Assembly: GCA_016933575.1 (NCBI GenBank)
Contig: JAFGAR010000064.1
Coordinates: 116,902 to 180,901 of the forward strand
Length of the DNA: 64,000 nucleotides
Origin: Candidatus Thorarchaeota archaeon
GTDB lineage: Archaea; Asgardarchaeota; Thorarchaeia; Thorarchaeales; Thorarchaeaceae
Direction of reading: 5' to 3'
The notes under the pieces are model-generated. The model was not told the origin of the DNA. It saw only the letters and a program-made list of their open reading frames with translations, and searched no databases. Below are positions 17,133-26,537 of the stretch, piece by piece. The stretch's first letter is position 1, and each line of letters opens with the position of its first letter. The position numbers were made by a program, and so were the translations under genes.

Positions 17133-18122
17133 TTACTCATCTCCTCCGAAATCAAGTTCGCCAGCAAAGTGGCATTTGGCAAAATGACCTTCTTCAATTT
17201 CCCTTAACTCAGGAATCTCCGTTTTGCAAATACTCTGCGCAAATGGACATCTTGGATGAAATCTACATCCTGATGGAAGATTCAGAAGATTGGGTGGAGA
17301 TCCAGGGATGAACTGCAACCGCTTCTTTGGTCCTACTACACTCGGAAATGCTCCAATCAGTTTGTAGGAGTAGGGATGCAGACTACGTTTGAATACCGCT
17401 TCGACATCACCCACTTCAACAAGGTTGCCTGCATACATTATACCGACATCATGGCAATTCTCTGCCACAACAGAGAGATCATGAGTGATAAAGAGAACAG
17501 CAAGATTGTACTTTTCTTGAAGTTTTCTAAGAAGATCAAGTATCTTATTCTGAACAATGACATCCAAAGCTGTTACAGGCTCGTCTGCAATGATTAGGTG
17601 TGGGTCACATGCAAGTGCTTGCGCGATGATTGCCCTCTGCAGCATCCCTCCACTGAATTCATGAGGATAATCTCGTTGTCTCTCTGGTTTCAATCCAACT
17701 TCATCAAAGAGATCGTTCACAATCATTCTAGCAGCATCTTCAGTGACCTCATCCTTTTCCCGAATGACTTCAACAATCTGATTCCCAATCCTGAGAACAG
17801 GATTGAATGCATTCATGGCATACTGGAAGACGATGGAAGCTTTCTTCCATCTTATCTGTCGCATCTCTTCATCACTGAGCGTTGTTAGTTCAACACCATC
17901 CAGTTTTATGCAACCTCGCGCTATCTTTCCATTTTCAGCAAGAATCCTTAGGATACTATAAGCTGTGGTCGTCTTACCACATCCTGATTCACCTGCGAGA
18001 CCTAGAGTTCTTTTTTCATGAATATCGAAGCTCACTCCATCAACGGCCTTAAGTTCCCTTTGACCTAGATAATAGTAACTTGCAAGGTCTCGGACCTGCA
18101 GAATTGGTTCATCCGTTGCCAA
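17133..18122 (-). CDS. Oligopeptide ABC importer ATPase, OppD/DppD type (operon 1)
   Basis: 329 residues, partner of the OppF-type subunit in a heterodimeric motor. Walker A GESGCGKTT (44-52), Q-loop VFQYAMNAFNP, signature FSGGMLQRAIIAQAL, Walker B LIIADEP and H-loop FITHDLS are present. The tail GCRFHPRCPFAQSIC is the oligopeptide-family C-terminal motif; in some relatives equivalent Cys residues hold an iron-sulfur cluster. Substitution of GG-Q by GGML in the signature is common in OppD. It abuts the DppC-type gene upstream and OppF downstream with zero spacing. Confidence 0.93.
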   Translation of the reverse strand: MATDEPILQVRDLASYYYLGQRELKAVDGVSFDIHEKRTLGLAGESGCGKTTTAYSILRILAENGKIARGCIKLDGVELTTLSDEEMRQIRWKKASIVFQYAMNAFNPVLRIGNQIVEVIREKDEVTEDAARMIVNDLFDEVGLKPERQRDYPHEFSGGMLQRAIIAQALACDPHLIIADEPVTALDVIVQNKILDLLRKLQEKYNLAVLFITHDLSVVAENCHDVGIMYAGNLVEVGDVEAVFKRSLHPYSYKLIGAFPSVVGPKKRLQFIPGSPPNLLNLPSGCRFHPRCPFAQSICKTEIPELREIEEGHFAKCHFAGELDFGGDE

Positions 18123-19610
18123 TTATTGTCGCCTCCCACGTAATCTTGGATTAACTACCTTGTCTGCAGTGTGACTTATGAAGACAAAACCCAATGTTGT
18201 CAGCATTATAAGAAGTCCTGGTGGAATGAACCACCACCATCTGTTTGATAGTAGAGCTGCATTCTTCCAGGCCCAGTGTAGAAGAATTCCCCAACTTGGT
18301 TGACCATGGATGTCAACAAATCCAAGGAATGCAATACCCGCCTCACTGAGAATTGCATTAACGACTCCAAGAATCATGTTAGCCAATATGAGAGGTAGAG
18401 TATTTGGCATAATGTGATGGAACAGAATGTAGCTATCTGATGCTCCAAGCGCGTGGGCAGCCTCCGTAAGAGGACGTTCTCGAAGTGATAACGCTTCACT
18501 TCTGACCATCCTCGCGGTGCCCGTCCAACCTAATATTGCGATAACTACAATGACATTCTGCAATCCCTGCCCAAAGAGTAGTAAGAATATCAACATCAGG
18601 GGTAATGTTGGTAGACAAAGGAAAACATCTGTGATTCTCATTAAGACCGAGTCTAGGATTCCTCCATAGTATCCTGAAATGAGACCCACCGCTGTACCCA
18701 AGAATACAGACACAACGCTTGCTGTAAAACCGACAATGAGTGATATCTGCGATCCATATAACATTCTACTATAGATGTCTTCTCCTCTATGGTTTGTACC
18801 AAGAATGTGTTCTGGGCTTGGGGGTTGCAGGAGTTGGTCAAGTTCTAATGAACCAGCACCCCAATGGTATGGCGCTATGAATGGGGCAAGTAGGGCAATT
18901 GTAACAATAGTGCCAATAATGATAAGCCCAAACATTCCCATTTTGTGGTGTAAGAATTCTCTCCAGAATGATTCAATGTTGGGTCTCAAATTCCATGTGC
19001 CGTGGATTGCAATAGGTAGGAGGATATACATTGGAACTATGAATGCTATTGCAACCAACCCATACCAACCAAATGTGAAAGTGACAAATGGACTGAGAAG
19101 AATATCTGGTAGTGCAATCCATTCAGCTACTGCCCAGCCACCAAGAATTATAATTGCTCCATATCGATAAATCTTGAGTTCAATTTGGGACCAGTTTGCT
19201 GTAAGTTTTGGAGTCCAAAGAAAAGCACCAAAAGCCAAGAAAAGTCCCCAAACAATACCAAGATAGAATGATACTGCTAGGCAAATTGTCGCGATGAAGA
19301 TCTTTTTCCAATATTCACCAACTCTATGTGCGTAGAGCTTTTTGCCTAACACTCCAAGAAGCAGTGTTACTCCAAAGACACTAAGACCACCTATTCTTAC
19401 GTAGATTGAGAATTGATTTGAAAACACCTCTCCCAATGATGATGCGATTGCTAGAGATACACCTCCCACAAACATATCTACTAAAACTATGAGGGTGATG
19501 GATATCATTGCAAACGCCCCTAGGGATACAATTTGGACGTGCAGTGGTTTTCTTGGTTTATCCATTACAATTGTTTCTGTGACTCCTATTTGTTCATTGT
19601 TAGTTGCCAT
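18123..19610 (-). CDS. Oligopeptide ABC importer permease, DppC type, with long extra N-terminal membrane domain (operon 1)
   Basis: 495 residues, against about 300 for typical DppC. The canonical part begins near residue 207 (SFWREFLHHKMGMFGLIII), continues with the periplasmic-type loop ILGTNHRGEDIYSRM, and has the cytoplasmic coupling loop EAAHALGASDSYILFHHIMPN (EAA motif). The first 200 residues hold about six additional hydrophobic helices that match nothing I recognise. They could be an accessory membrane domain for assembly or substrate handling. The gene lies 12 bases after the DppB-type gene. Confidence 0.9.
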   Translation of the reverse strand: MATNNEQIGVTETIVMDKPRKPLHVQIVSLGAFAMISITLIVLVDMFVGGVSLAIASSLGEVFSNQFSIYVRIGGLSVFGVTLLLGVLGKKLYAHRVGEYWKKIFIATICLAVSFYLGIVWGLFLAFGAFLWTPKLTANWSQIELKIYRYGAIIILGGWAVAEWIALPDILLSPFVTFTFGWYGLVAIAFIVPMYILLPIAIHGTWNLRPNIESFWREFLHHKMGMFGLIIIGTIVTIALLAPFIAPYHWGAGSLELDQLLQPPSPEHILGTNHRGEDIYSRMLYGSQISLIVGFTASVVSVFLGTAVGLISGYYGGILDSVLMRITDVFLCLPTLPLMLIFLLLFGQGLQNVIVVIAILGWTGTARMVRSEALSLRERPLTEAAHALGASDSYILFHHIMPNTLPLILANMILGVVNAILSEAGIAFLGFVDIHGQPSWGILLHWAWKNAALLSNRWWWFIPPGLLIMLTTLGFVFISHTADKVVNPRLRGRRQ

Positions 19611-19622
19611 TCTATCACCTCC

Positions 19623-20615
19623 TCAATATCTAATTCTCGGATCAAGGTACAGGTAGAGAATGTCCGCAACAAAGTTAGCTATTACTGTGATAGTTGCTAG
19701 GAATAAGAACACTCCCTGTAATACTGGATAATCTACTGATAAAACTGCATTATATGTTAGAAGGCCTAAACCACTCCAACTGAATACATATTCTGTCATC
19801 ATTGCTCCGCTAATCAAGTAGGGTATATTGACTGCAATGACGCTGACCATTGGAAGCATTGCATTTCTCATTGCATGACCATAGAGTATTGTACGTTCCT
19901 TCAGACCCTTTGCTTTTGCAGCAAGAATATAATCTTGAGTAAAAATGTCGAGAACTGTATCTCTCATGATAAGGTAGAATCCTCCAATGAACGAGAGTGT
20001 CAATACAATTAATGGTCCAGTCATGTGATGTAGATAGTCAAACATGTATTCGAAGATGTTTGCATGATCATATCCTCTTGTCACAGTACCAGCAAGAGGT
20101 AGAATATTCCATTGAAATCCGAAATAATATAGTATTAAAATGCCAATCCAGAAGACTGGTAAAGCGTATGCGACTAGAAATGTGACAGTGGAGCCTGTAT
20201 CTACAAGAGAGTCTCGCCTTGCTGCCGCAATCACACCAACAATCATACCAATGAAGATTGATATGAGTAATGATGTTCCCATTAATAGAAATGTGTTCAT
20301 GAACCTGAATTCGAATATGGTTTCGGTCACTGGTTCACCAAAGTGTTGGAATGAAAATCCTAAGTTTCCTTGAAAGAGATTGACTAGATATAGCCAGTAT
20401 TGCTCAAGTAATGGTCTATCTAAACCGAACCTCTCGATGACAGCAACCCTCAGTTCTGGAGATAATCCCTCTCCTAATAATGCTTGACGAGGGTCTCCAG
20501 GCATAACTCTGAAAATTATGAAATTGACTGTGATGATAATAAACCAAATGAGAACTGTCTGCAGTGCTCTCTGGCCAATGTATTTCCATGTACCAATGGA
20601 TTTGTCTCTAGACAT
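19623..20615 (-). CDS. Oligopeptide ABC importer permease, DppB type (operon 1)
   Basis: 330 residues with six membrane helices. The N-terminal helix is followed by FRVMPGDPRQALLGEGLSPE, the typical DppB extracellular entry segment with the PGDP motif, and GLDRPLLEQYWLYL. The EAA coupling loop reads AAKAKGLKERTILYGHAMRN. The C-terminus YLYLDPRIRY is the usual DppB ending. An ATG preceded by GGAGAG marks the start. A 175-base gap with a terminator hairpin separates it from the upstream binding-protein gene. Confidence 0.93.
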   Translation of the reverse strand: MSRDKSIGTWKYIGQRALQTVLIWFIIITVNFIIFRVMPGDPRQALLGEGLSPELRVAVIERFGLDRPLLEQYWLYLVNLFQGNLGFSFQHFGEPVTETIFEFRFMNTFLLMGTSLLISIFIGMIVGVIAAARRDSLVDTGSTVTFLVAYALPVFWIGILILYYFGFQWNILPLAGTVTRGYDHANIFEYMFDYLHHMTGPLIVLTLSFIGGFYLIMRDTVLDIFTQDYILAAKAKGLKERTILYGHAMRNAMLPMVSVIAVNIPYLISGAMMTEYVFSWSGLGLLTYNAVLSVDYPVLQGVFLFLATITVIANFVADILYLYLDPRIRY

Positions 20616-20756
20616 ATTCTACTCTCCAATACTGCAAATAGTAGGATGAATCTATACAATTCCCCCTTAAAGAATATCGGACAAAGTAAGAATGAATTCC
20701 TGTCTGCTTTATTCTGAGTCAACACACAGAAACCCTGCAACAAAAAAGAAAAAGAG

Positions 20757-20776
20757 AAGGGACCAACTGGTCCCTT
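20757..20776 (-). terminator. Intra-operon terminator after the binding-protein gene (operon 1)
   Basis: A perfect 8-bp stem AAGGGACC/GGTCCCTT with a 4-base loop, followed in the minus direction by CTCTTTTTCTTTTTT. It begins 15 bases after the binding-protein stop and before the permease genes, so it should lower expression of the downstream genes. Confidence 0.8.
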
Positions 20777-20790
20777 TAAAATCTAAACTA

Positions 20791-22539
20791 CTACCTGCGC
20801 TTCACAACAACGTAGATTATGATGACAGCAACAATGAGGACTCCTGCTCCAATACCAAGGAGTAGGGTTAGGTCCCCAGAACCTGGGACGATACCAGTAC
20901 CATCATCGTACATGAAGACCATTGTTCGTGGGTTGTAAGCTGTGAATGGACCACCAGGTGGAGAAGTCCAGTTTACCCATTCCTTCCTCAAAGCATGAGT
21001 GTCATCAGAGAGGTATAATGGGACATATGGTACATTCTCAAGAACTGCAACTTGAGCATCTTTGGCCTTATCCGCTAGTTGTGCTGGTGTTGCTGCAAGA
21101 AAGTCATCCATGATGTCATCTACAGTTGAATTGTCCAAGTGGAAGACGTTAGAGCCCCACTCAAAGATATTGGATGAGTGGCATCTCCACCAGAGAAAAT
21201 CAGGAATTGGAGTGTAACCATGAGCCATGGTGTACATCTCATACTCTCCAGTGTAGATTGCGTCATACATTGGACCATCATCTGTAACAACATTGGTGAG
21301 AGTGATATTCAGCTGTGCAACCTGAGATACTAATCCGTCACCAGTTGCGACTGAGATGTCATCCCAAGACAGAGTCAGGAGATCAAACTCAAGTTCTGCA
21401 GTTGGCGCAGTACCCGGGAAGTTTCTGTTCCCATCGCCATCATTGTCAAGATAACCTGCATCATCAAGAATCTGATTAGCTAAAGCAATATTCTCTGGCC
21501 AGACACCATCTTCATCATATAGATCTGGGTAGAAGACTTCAGGAATAGCGCTAGTCGTCTTTGTACCATAACCAAGTCTACCCACATTGATTAATTGAGT
21601 ACGGTTGACAGCATATGCAAGAGCTCTTCTGACTACAGTGTCATTAAGACCGTTGACAGTCATGTTGAATCCCCAGACATAGTCCCATTGGGAGGCAACC
21701 CCGGTGACTAGTTGTAGTTCTGGAGCATTTAGAATCTCTTGGACATAAGCACCAAAAACTTCGTAGCGTTCGGTATCAGCAGCACCATTTCTCATTGCGA
21801 GAATTCTGGCATCCTGACCAAGAACTACATCAATTCGTACTCGATCGATATTAGGTAGTTGACCCGCATTTGGATTATCAGGTCCCCACCAGTCATCGAA
21901 GCGCTCTAGTTCTGTGTACTCATCTGGTACTCGCTCAACATACTTGAATGGACCAGAACCAACGTGAGCAGTCACGTTGTCTTCATCATCCCAGCGAGAA
22001 TCGTCCGCAGGAATTCCTTCCCAGATGTGCTGAGGTAGAATGTAGATTTCACCTAGATTGTGAAGTGCAAATGAGAACAATTGATTGAACTCACACACAA
22101 CAACGTTACCGTATGCAGTAGCTGAAGTCATGTTCTGGAGCATTGTCCACCAATTGACATCTTCTGGTGCATCACGGATGTACTCGAATGTAAAAGCAAC
22201 ATCCTCTGCTGTCAAATTCTCACCATCGTGCCATTTTGCACTTTCTCTAATGGTGAAGTTGACCTGCAATCCACTTGTTGAAACCACATAGCTCTCAGCA
22301 AGCCACGGGATTATTTCCATATCGTCATCATAGGAGAGTAATGTATCATACACCAACATGTCATACCAGTGAGACCTTTCACTGCGCCAGAATAATGGAT
22401 TCAATTCTCCAATGTCTGAGCCATAGGCCATGACAAATAGCATCTCATCAGCTTGTGCTGTTACTGATGGAGCTGCCATTGCTGGGAAGAACAAGAACAT
22501 CGCCATGATAACGTAACATATTTTACGTTTTGATAGCAT
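20791..22539 (-). CDS. Extracellular solute-binding protein, family 5 (oligopeptide), C-terminally anchored (operon 1)
   Basis: 582 residues. Captures peptides outside the cell and delivers them to the importer. A signal peptide occupies about residues 1-30 (hydrophobic core IMAMFLFFPAMAAP, likely cut after TAQA); there is no lipobox Cys. The family 5 fold is marked by NPLFWRSERS, YDTLLSYDDDMEIIPWLAESY and FTIRESAKWHDGENLTAEDVAF in pieces. At the C-terminus a short linker leads to one membrane helix (about 560-578) and VKRR, anchoring the protein to the membrane with the binding domain outside. GGAGGAT five bases before the ATG supports the start. Confidence 0.93.
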   Translation of the reverse strand: MLSKRKICYVIMAMFLFFPAMAAPSVTAQADEMLFVMAYGSDIGELNPLFWRSERSHWYDMLVYDTLLSYDDDMEIIPWLAESYVVSTSGLQVNFTIRESAKWHDGENLTAEDVAFTFEYIRDAPEDVNWWTMLQNMTSATAYGNVVVCEFNQLFSFALHNLGEIYILPQHIWEGIPADDSRWDDEDNVTAHVGSGPFKYVERVPDEYTELERFDDWWGPDNPNAGQLPNIDRVRIDVVLGQDARILAMRNGAADTERYEVFGAYVQEILNAPELQLVTGVASQWDYVWGFNMTVNGLNDTVVRRALAYAVNRTQLINVGRLGYGTKTTSAIPEVFYPDLYDEDGVWPENIALANQILDDAGYLDNDGDGNRNFPGTAPTAELEFDLLTLSWDDISVATGDGLVSQVAQLNITLTNVVTDDGPMYDAIYTGEYEMYTMAHGYTPIPDFLWWRCHSSNIFEWGSNVFHLDNSTVDDIMDDFLAATPAQLADKAKDAQVAVLENVPYVPLYLSDDTHALRKEWVNWTSPPGGPFTAYNPRTMVFMYDDGTGIVPGSGDLTLLLGIGAGVLIVAVIIIYVVVKRR

Positions 22540-22651
22540 TCTCTATCCTCCATATAGGAAAGAGGTTTCCTACTTTCCAATTTCGATTATTATGGTATTA
22601 GTGCTTTAAGGGTTTCGAACTACGCGGAAAGAATTTCTTCAAAATAGTTGT

Positions 22652-23446
22652 TTACGTCATTTTTAACAAAACATTACGACATTCGGCGTATAACTCACAT
22701 AACCTCGAAAGCGCATGACCAGCTTTCAATGCTTCATTCATTGTCTTTGCTCCAGGGGTTTCGTAGATGACCAGACGTCTTGAACCATCATTTTTGAGAT
22801 ATTCAGCTATGACAGTTTCAGCATAGATCCTCTCTCCAACTTTCGCAGATGTGATAATATCCTTTGGAGAGCAATTGGTTACAAGGGAAGTGGCTAAGAC
22901 ATATGCATGAGACTCCATTCGTTCATCAATGAGTTTTTGTTCACGTCGAAGCCCTCCAGGGGATCTCGGAACAATAACAGCAATAGCTGATAGGGGATCT
23001 GCCTGCATTCTTTTTAGTTTCGGTCCCATCTCATCATCTTCTGTTTGAGCATACCATCTCTGTTCCAGAATATCATCAACTATGCTCTGCATCATGTCAA
23101 CATCTGTATATACTGCCTCGAATTCAACGCCTTCGATATCAGCTGATTCTAATGTAGCGTATTTTGGTCTCCAGAGTAACAATCTGTGATTTTGGTCTTG
23201 TACCTTGCCTATCAGTTCTTCATCGATAAGAGATGACACCTGTGATTGTATGTTTATCCTCGCATCCGTGATATCCAAATTGACTCTTCTGAATGGTCGA
23301 TACAATATCTGATATCTTTCCAAGACCTCGATGGGTTTCTTTTTACCAAATCCAATTGTTCTAGCATTCTTCGTGAGGTTTGCTTCTAGATTTGCCTTGT
23401 CCAGCCAATCTGCCTTCAATCCTTTTGCGAGGTCGTTTTCTTTCAA
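22652..23446 (-). CDS. Uncharacterised soluble protein, 264 residues
   Basis: Not recognised. The longest frame starts at a TTG at 23446; no strong ribosome-binding site decides it. The product is charged and soluble, with no signal or membrane helix. A segment YQILYRPFRRVNLDITDA followed later by RLLLWRPKY suggests a beta-rich N-terminal domain, and the C-terminal part (VIAEYLKNDGSRRLVIYETPG, then helical ALKAGHALSRLCELYAEC) could be a separate helical domain. It lies upstream of the importer operon on the same strand with a 112-base gap, and divergent from the M20 dipeptidase. Confidence 0.6.
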   Translation of the reverse strand: MKENDLAKGLKADWLDKANLEANLTKNARTIGFGKKKPIEVLERYQILYRPFRRVNLDITDARINIQSQVSSLIDEELIGKVQDQNHRLLLWRPKYATLESADIEGVEFEAVYTDVDMMQSIVDDILEQRWYAQTEDDEMGPKLKRMQADPLSAIAVIVPRSPGGLRREQKLIDERMESHAYVLATSLVTNCSPKDIITSAKVGERIYAETVIAEYLKNDGSRRLVIYETPGAKTMNEALKAGHALSRLCELYAECRNVLLKMT

Positions 23447-23564
23447 TGTTCTATCACTATAGGCAATAATGTATTCTACATAAGATGTTTGCTAACTGAG
23501 AGTCGCATCGCTGAAATGAGAGGATATATCACAGAGAAATACTGCTGAATTTCAGGTGCTATGG

Positions 23565-24905
23565 ATGTTTGAAGCTGTCGCCCAATTCATTGATGACAAT
23601 GTGAACCATTCCATTGAGGCTCTCAAAAAACTTGTTAGAATCCCTACAGTTGCAGCTAAAGGAGAAGGTCTCAATGAGACAGCTGAGTTAGTCGAGAAGA
23701 TGCTTCAGGATGCAGGTCTACAGACCAAGATACATCAGACTACTGGTGCTCCTGTTGTGACGGGATGGTTGAATGTTAGCGCAAAGCGGACACTTCTATT
23801 CTATGACCATTATGACGTTCAACCTGCTGAGCCTCTTGAATTATGGGATTCTCCACCATTTGAACCCGAAATTCGTGAAGGCCGTTTATGGGGACGTGGG
23901 GTGGCTGATAACAAAGGTGATGCCACATCACGAATTTGGGCTATTAAAGCCTTCAAAGAGACCTCTACTAAATTACCAGTGAATATCAAATTCGTCATTG
24001 AAGGAGAAGAGGAGATAGGAAGCCTTCACTTACCAGAATATACGGAGAAGAACACGGATTTCATTACTGCTGATGGTGGAATATGGGAATTCGGTGGGGC
24101 TGGGGTAGATGGAGTGCAAGAGGCTTGGCTCGGTCTCAAAGGCATCTTCTTTGTTGAACTGGAAGTAGAGCGCCTCTCAAGGAATGTGCACTCAAGTCTT
24201 GCATGTACACTTCCATCCGCTGCTTATAGATTGGTTTGGGCTCTCAACACCTTCCGTGATGAGAATAGCAGAATACTGATCGATGGTTTCTATGATAACA
24301 TGCAGCCCCTCACACAGGCTGAATTAGAGGCGATTGAGAAGGTGGATCTCCATGAGGAAGAATTCAAAGATATCTACCAAATCGATGAGTATCTCAACGG
24401 ACTGAGTGGAATGGAGTTGAAGAAAGCCTATTATGGAAATCCCACTTGCAACATCTGCGGAATCACCAGTGGCTATCAAGGTAAGGGTTCTATGACAGTT
24501 CTCCCTTCTAAGGCATCAGTAAAGATTGATTTTCGCTTAGTTGAAGGGATGCATCCTGATGATATACACAAGAAGCTACGTAAACATCTCGATGACCATG
24601 GTTTTACTGATGTACGGGTCACTTATTTTGAAGGATATCCTGCCGCAAAGACACCTATCGATCATCCCTTCGTAAAAGTGGTTGAGGCTGCAAATAGACG
24701 TGTGTTTGGCGATCTTATCATTCATCCGACCAGCCCGGGTTCTGGTCCTCTCTATTTATTCAACAAGCACGTTCCAATGGTTTCCGTTGGTTGCAGTGAC
24801 CACCTTGGAAAGGCACACTCACCAAATGAGAGTATCTCTGTAGAGAATTATAGAAAGGCAATGCATAGAATTGTAGCCATAATTGATGAGATGAGCCGCT
24901 GGTGA
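23565..24905 (+). CDS. M20 family metallopeptidase (dipeptidase/carboxypeptidase-like)
   Basis: 446 residues from the ATG at 23565; a GTG at 23556 would add three. A cytoplasmic di-zinc exopeptidase. Ligands and catalytic residues are visible: His in LLFYDHYDVQP, Asp in GRGVADNKGD, the Glu pair in IEGEEEIGS, Asp in FITADGG, and His in SVGCSDHLGKAHSPNE. Length and layout, with a dimerisation insert near LSRNVHSS, match the ArgE/DapE/carnosinase branch that cleaves dipeptides. Next to a peptide importer operon, it is well placed to degrade imported peptides. A hairpin plus T-run overlaps its stop codon. Confidence 0.92.
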   Translation: MFEAVAQFIDDNVNHSIEALKKLVRIPTVAAKGEGLNETAELVEKMLQDAGLQTKIHQTTGAPVVTGWLNVSAKRTLLFYDHYDVQPAEPLELWDSPPFEPEIREGRLWGRGVADNKGDATSRIWAIKAFKETSTKLPVNIKFVIEGEEEIGSLHLPEYTEKNTDFITADGGIWEFGGAGVDGVQEAWLGLKGIFFVELEVERLSRNVHSSLACTLPSAAYRLVWALNTFRDENSRILIDGFYDNMQPLTQAELEAIEKVDLHEEEFKDIYQIDEYLNGLSGMELKKAYYGNPTCNICGITSGYQGKGSMTVLPSKASVKIDFRLVEGMHPDDIHKKLRKHLDDHGFTDVRVTYFEGYPAAKTPIDHPFVKVVEAANRRVFGDLIIHPTSPGSGPLYLFNKHVPMVSVGCSDHLGKAHSPNESISVENYRKAMHRIVAIIDEMSRW

Positions 24906-24923
24906 TTCAGCAGCTCATTTTTC
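24891..24923 (+). terminator. Terminator of the M20 peptidase gene
   Basis: An 11-bp stem with one mismatch (24891-24901 with 24908-24918) and a 6-base loop, followed by TTTTT. The left arm overlaps the last codons of the gene. Confidence 0.55.
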
Positions 24924-24930
24924 TAAATTA

Positions 24931-26526
24931 TTAGGGAAGAGGAGGTCTCACTATGAGATCTTTCTCCCACTCAACATCAAAACCATACTCGATAGTGAGC
25001 TCCTGATTAGCCTCTAGCTTAGTTTCCCAGGTGATGACGCCAAGCTCCATCTTCTTGTAGGGAAGTGATGGTTGACCCATTTCAACAGTGATTTTCTCTG
25101 AACTGCTGTAGGGAATTCTGTCTACAATTCTGATTTCAATCTCTTTCTTTGAGAAGTTTTTGAGTTCGAGGGCATATTTGTATCCCCGTTTCTGCTTTCC
25201 ACGCGTCAATCCTGCCTTCTCTGTATCTTTCTCGATGAGTTTCTTTTCTGCCTTGACATCATAGGATGCTCTTGTTCCCAGTCTAAACTTCTCACGTGGA
25301 GCAATCGATTCAACGCTTGTTTCACCAATGAAATCGCCACTTGCGTACACCTTTACACCACCTGGAGGTATAACGAGATCACCATTGGTAATCTCATCTT
25401 GAGCAACGACCTCAGGCATAGCATAAGCATTCCAGTAATGCAGTCTCTTTGATTCAAATTCGTCGAGAACAAGAGTAATCGGATGCGGATCAGAGCTGCT
25501 CTCAATAGTTACATTGCCAGGGACATTATATGCTGTGATACCTCCAAATCCTTCAGATGCCTCAGCATATTCTTCAACCATTGGCTTAGCTTTAGGTTCC
25601 ATCAGCATATCCTCTTCAATTGATACTTCATCTCTTATTGCTCTAACTTCAATTTTGTCGAAACTCGTTCCTCCTGGTGGCCCTGATGGCATACCATACC
25701 CTGTCATAGGTTGTGGGTGGTATATATCCAAGTAGAAAGGCTGAGGTTTGACAGCTTCAACTGGCCTTGCAGATGCTGTAGATACGACAAGATTAACATC
25801 TTCCCAGTGTTCGCGCGAGTTGTTGTAGACTGAGGCAATGCGCTTCAAAGTAGTCTTTCCTTCACCAATGTCTACATCGTAGGTTGGATACCAACTCGCT
25901 AAGGAGAGTTGGTATGTCACTTCAAGTTCCAGAGTAGTACTCTCATTTGCTTCCAGGTCAATATATACCTCAGTCAAGGTCTCAGTTCTTCTCTCTCCAA
26001 GAATGCGTTGGATATTCTCTCTGAGTGTACTGATCTCTGCATCGATTCTCTCAAGTTCACGGGAAAGAGTCCTTAGGTTTTTCTTTGCATTCTTCAGGAG
26101 GTCCTGACTTGCCTTATCCATTTTTGTCAGGTTATCCATAGAGGATTCACCTGCACTATACCACTTTCCAAATTCTGTACTAAATTGGGTACCTATCGCA
26201 TTCAGGTGTGTTATTCTATTCTGTTCTGAGTTAATCTGATCCTGAATTCCTCTTCGTTCTTTTTCTAGAGTTTTTATTTTCTCTAGGAGGTCTTTTGCAT
26301 CACCCTTTGGTTCATAAGTCATTGTTGTTCGTTTCACGTCAATGCTACGTAATATCGCCTTTCCATGACCTTTAACACGAAAGCTATCCTGATGAGCATA
26401 TTCTGTGATGCCTGTGACTCGAAGTTTCTGTTCACCTTTTGGTATCTCAGTCTTACCTATTCGTGTTACCCTCGCACCATCTCGGAATACAGTCACTCTC
26501 GCAATTTTGGTTTCTATATCTCTCAT
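24931..26526 (-). CDS. DUF4139/DUF4140 (mucoidy-inhibitor MuiA-like) protein, copy 2
   Basis: About 531 residues from MRDIETKIAR. An N-terminal DUF4140 domain (RVTVFRDGARVTRIGK) is followed by a long charged coiled coil (about 75-190) and a C-terminal DUF4139 beta domain that opens with VTYQLSLASWYPTYDVDI and runs to RIPYSSSEKITV. Members are found in bacteria and eukaryotes, but no molecular function is established. There is no signal peptide, so it is probably cytoplasmic. The start is set by TAGGAGGT six bases upstream; longer starts would overlap the previous gene. It follows its paralog after about 11 bases, a tandem duplication. Confidence 0.83.
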   Translation of the reverse strand: MRDIETKIARVTVFRDGARVTRIGKTEIPKGEQKLRVTGITEYAHQDSFRVKGHGKAILRSIDVKRTTMTYEPKGDAKDLLEKIKTLEKERRGIQDQINSEQNRITHLNAIGTQFSTEFGKWYSAGESSMDNLTKMDKASQDLLKNAKKNLRTLSRELERIDAEISTLRENIQRILGERRTETLTEVYIDLEANESTTLELEVTYQLSLASWYPTYDVDIGEGKTTLKRIASVYNNSREHWEDVNLVVSTASARPVEAVKPQPFYLDIYHPQPMTGYGMPSGPPGGTSFDKIEVRAIRDEVSIEEDMLMEPKAKPMVEEYAEASEGFGGITAYNVPGNVTIESSSDPHPITLVLDEFESKRLHYWNAYAMPEVVAQDEITNGDLVIPPGGVKVYASGDFIGETSVESIAPREKFRLGTRASYDVKAEKKLIEKDTEKAGLTRGKQKRGYKYALELKNFSKKEIEIRIVDRIPYSSSEKITVEMGQPSLPYKKMELGVITWETKLEANQELTIEYGFDVEWEKDLIVRPPLP

Positions 26527-26537
26527 TCTCATACCTC

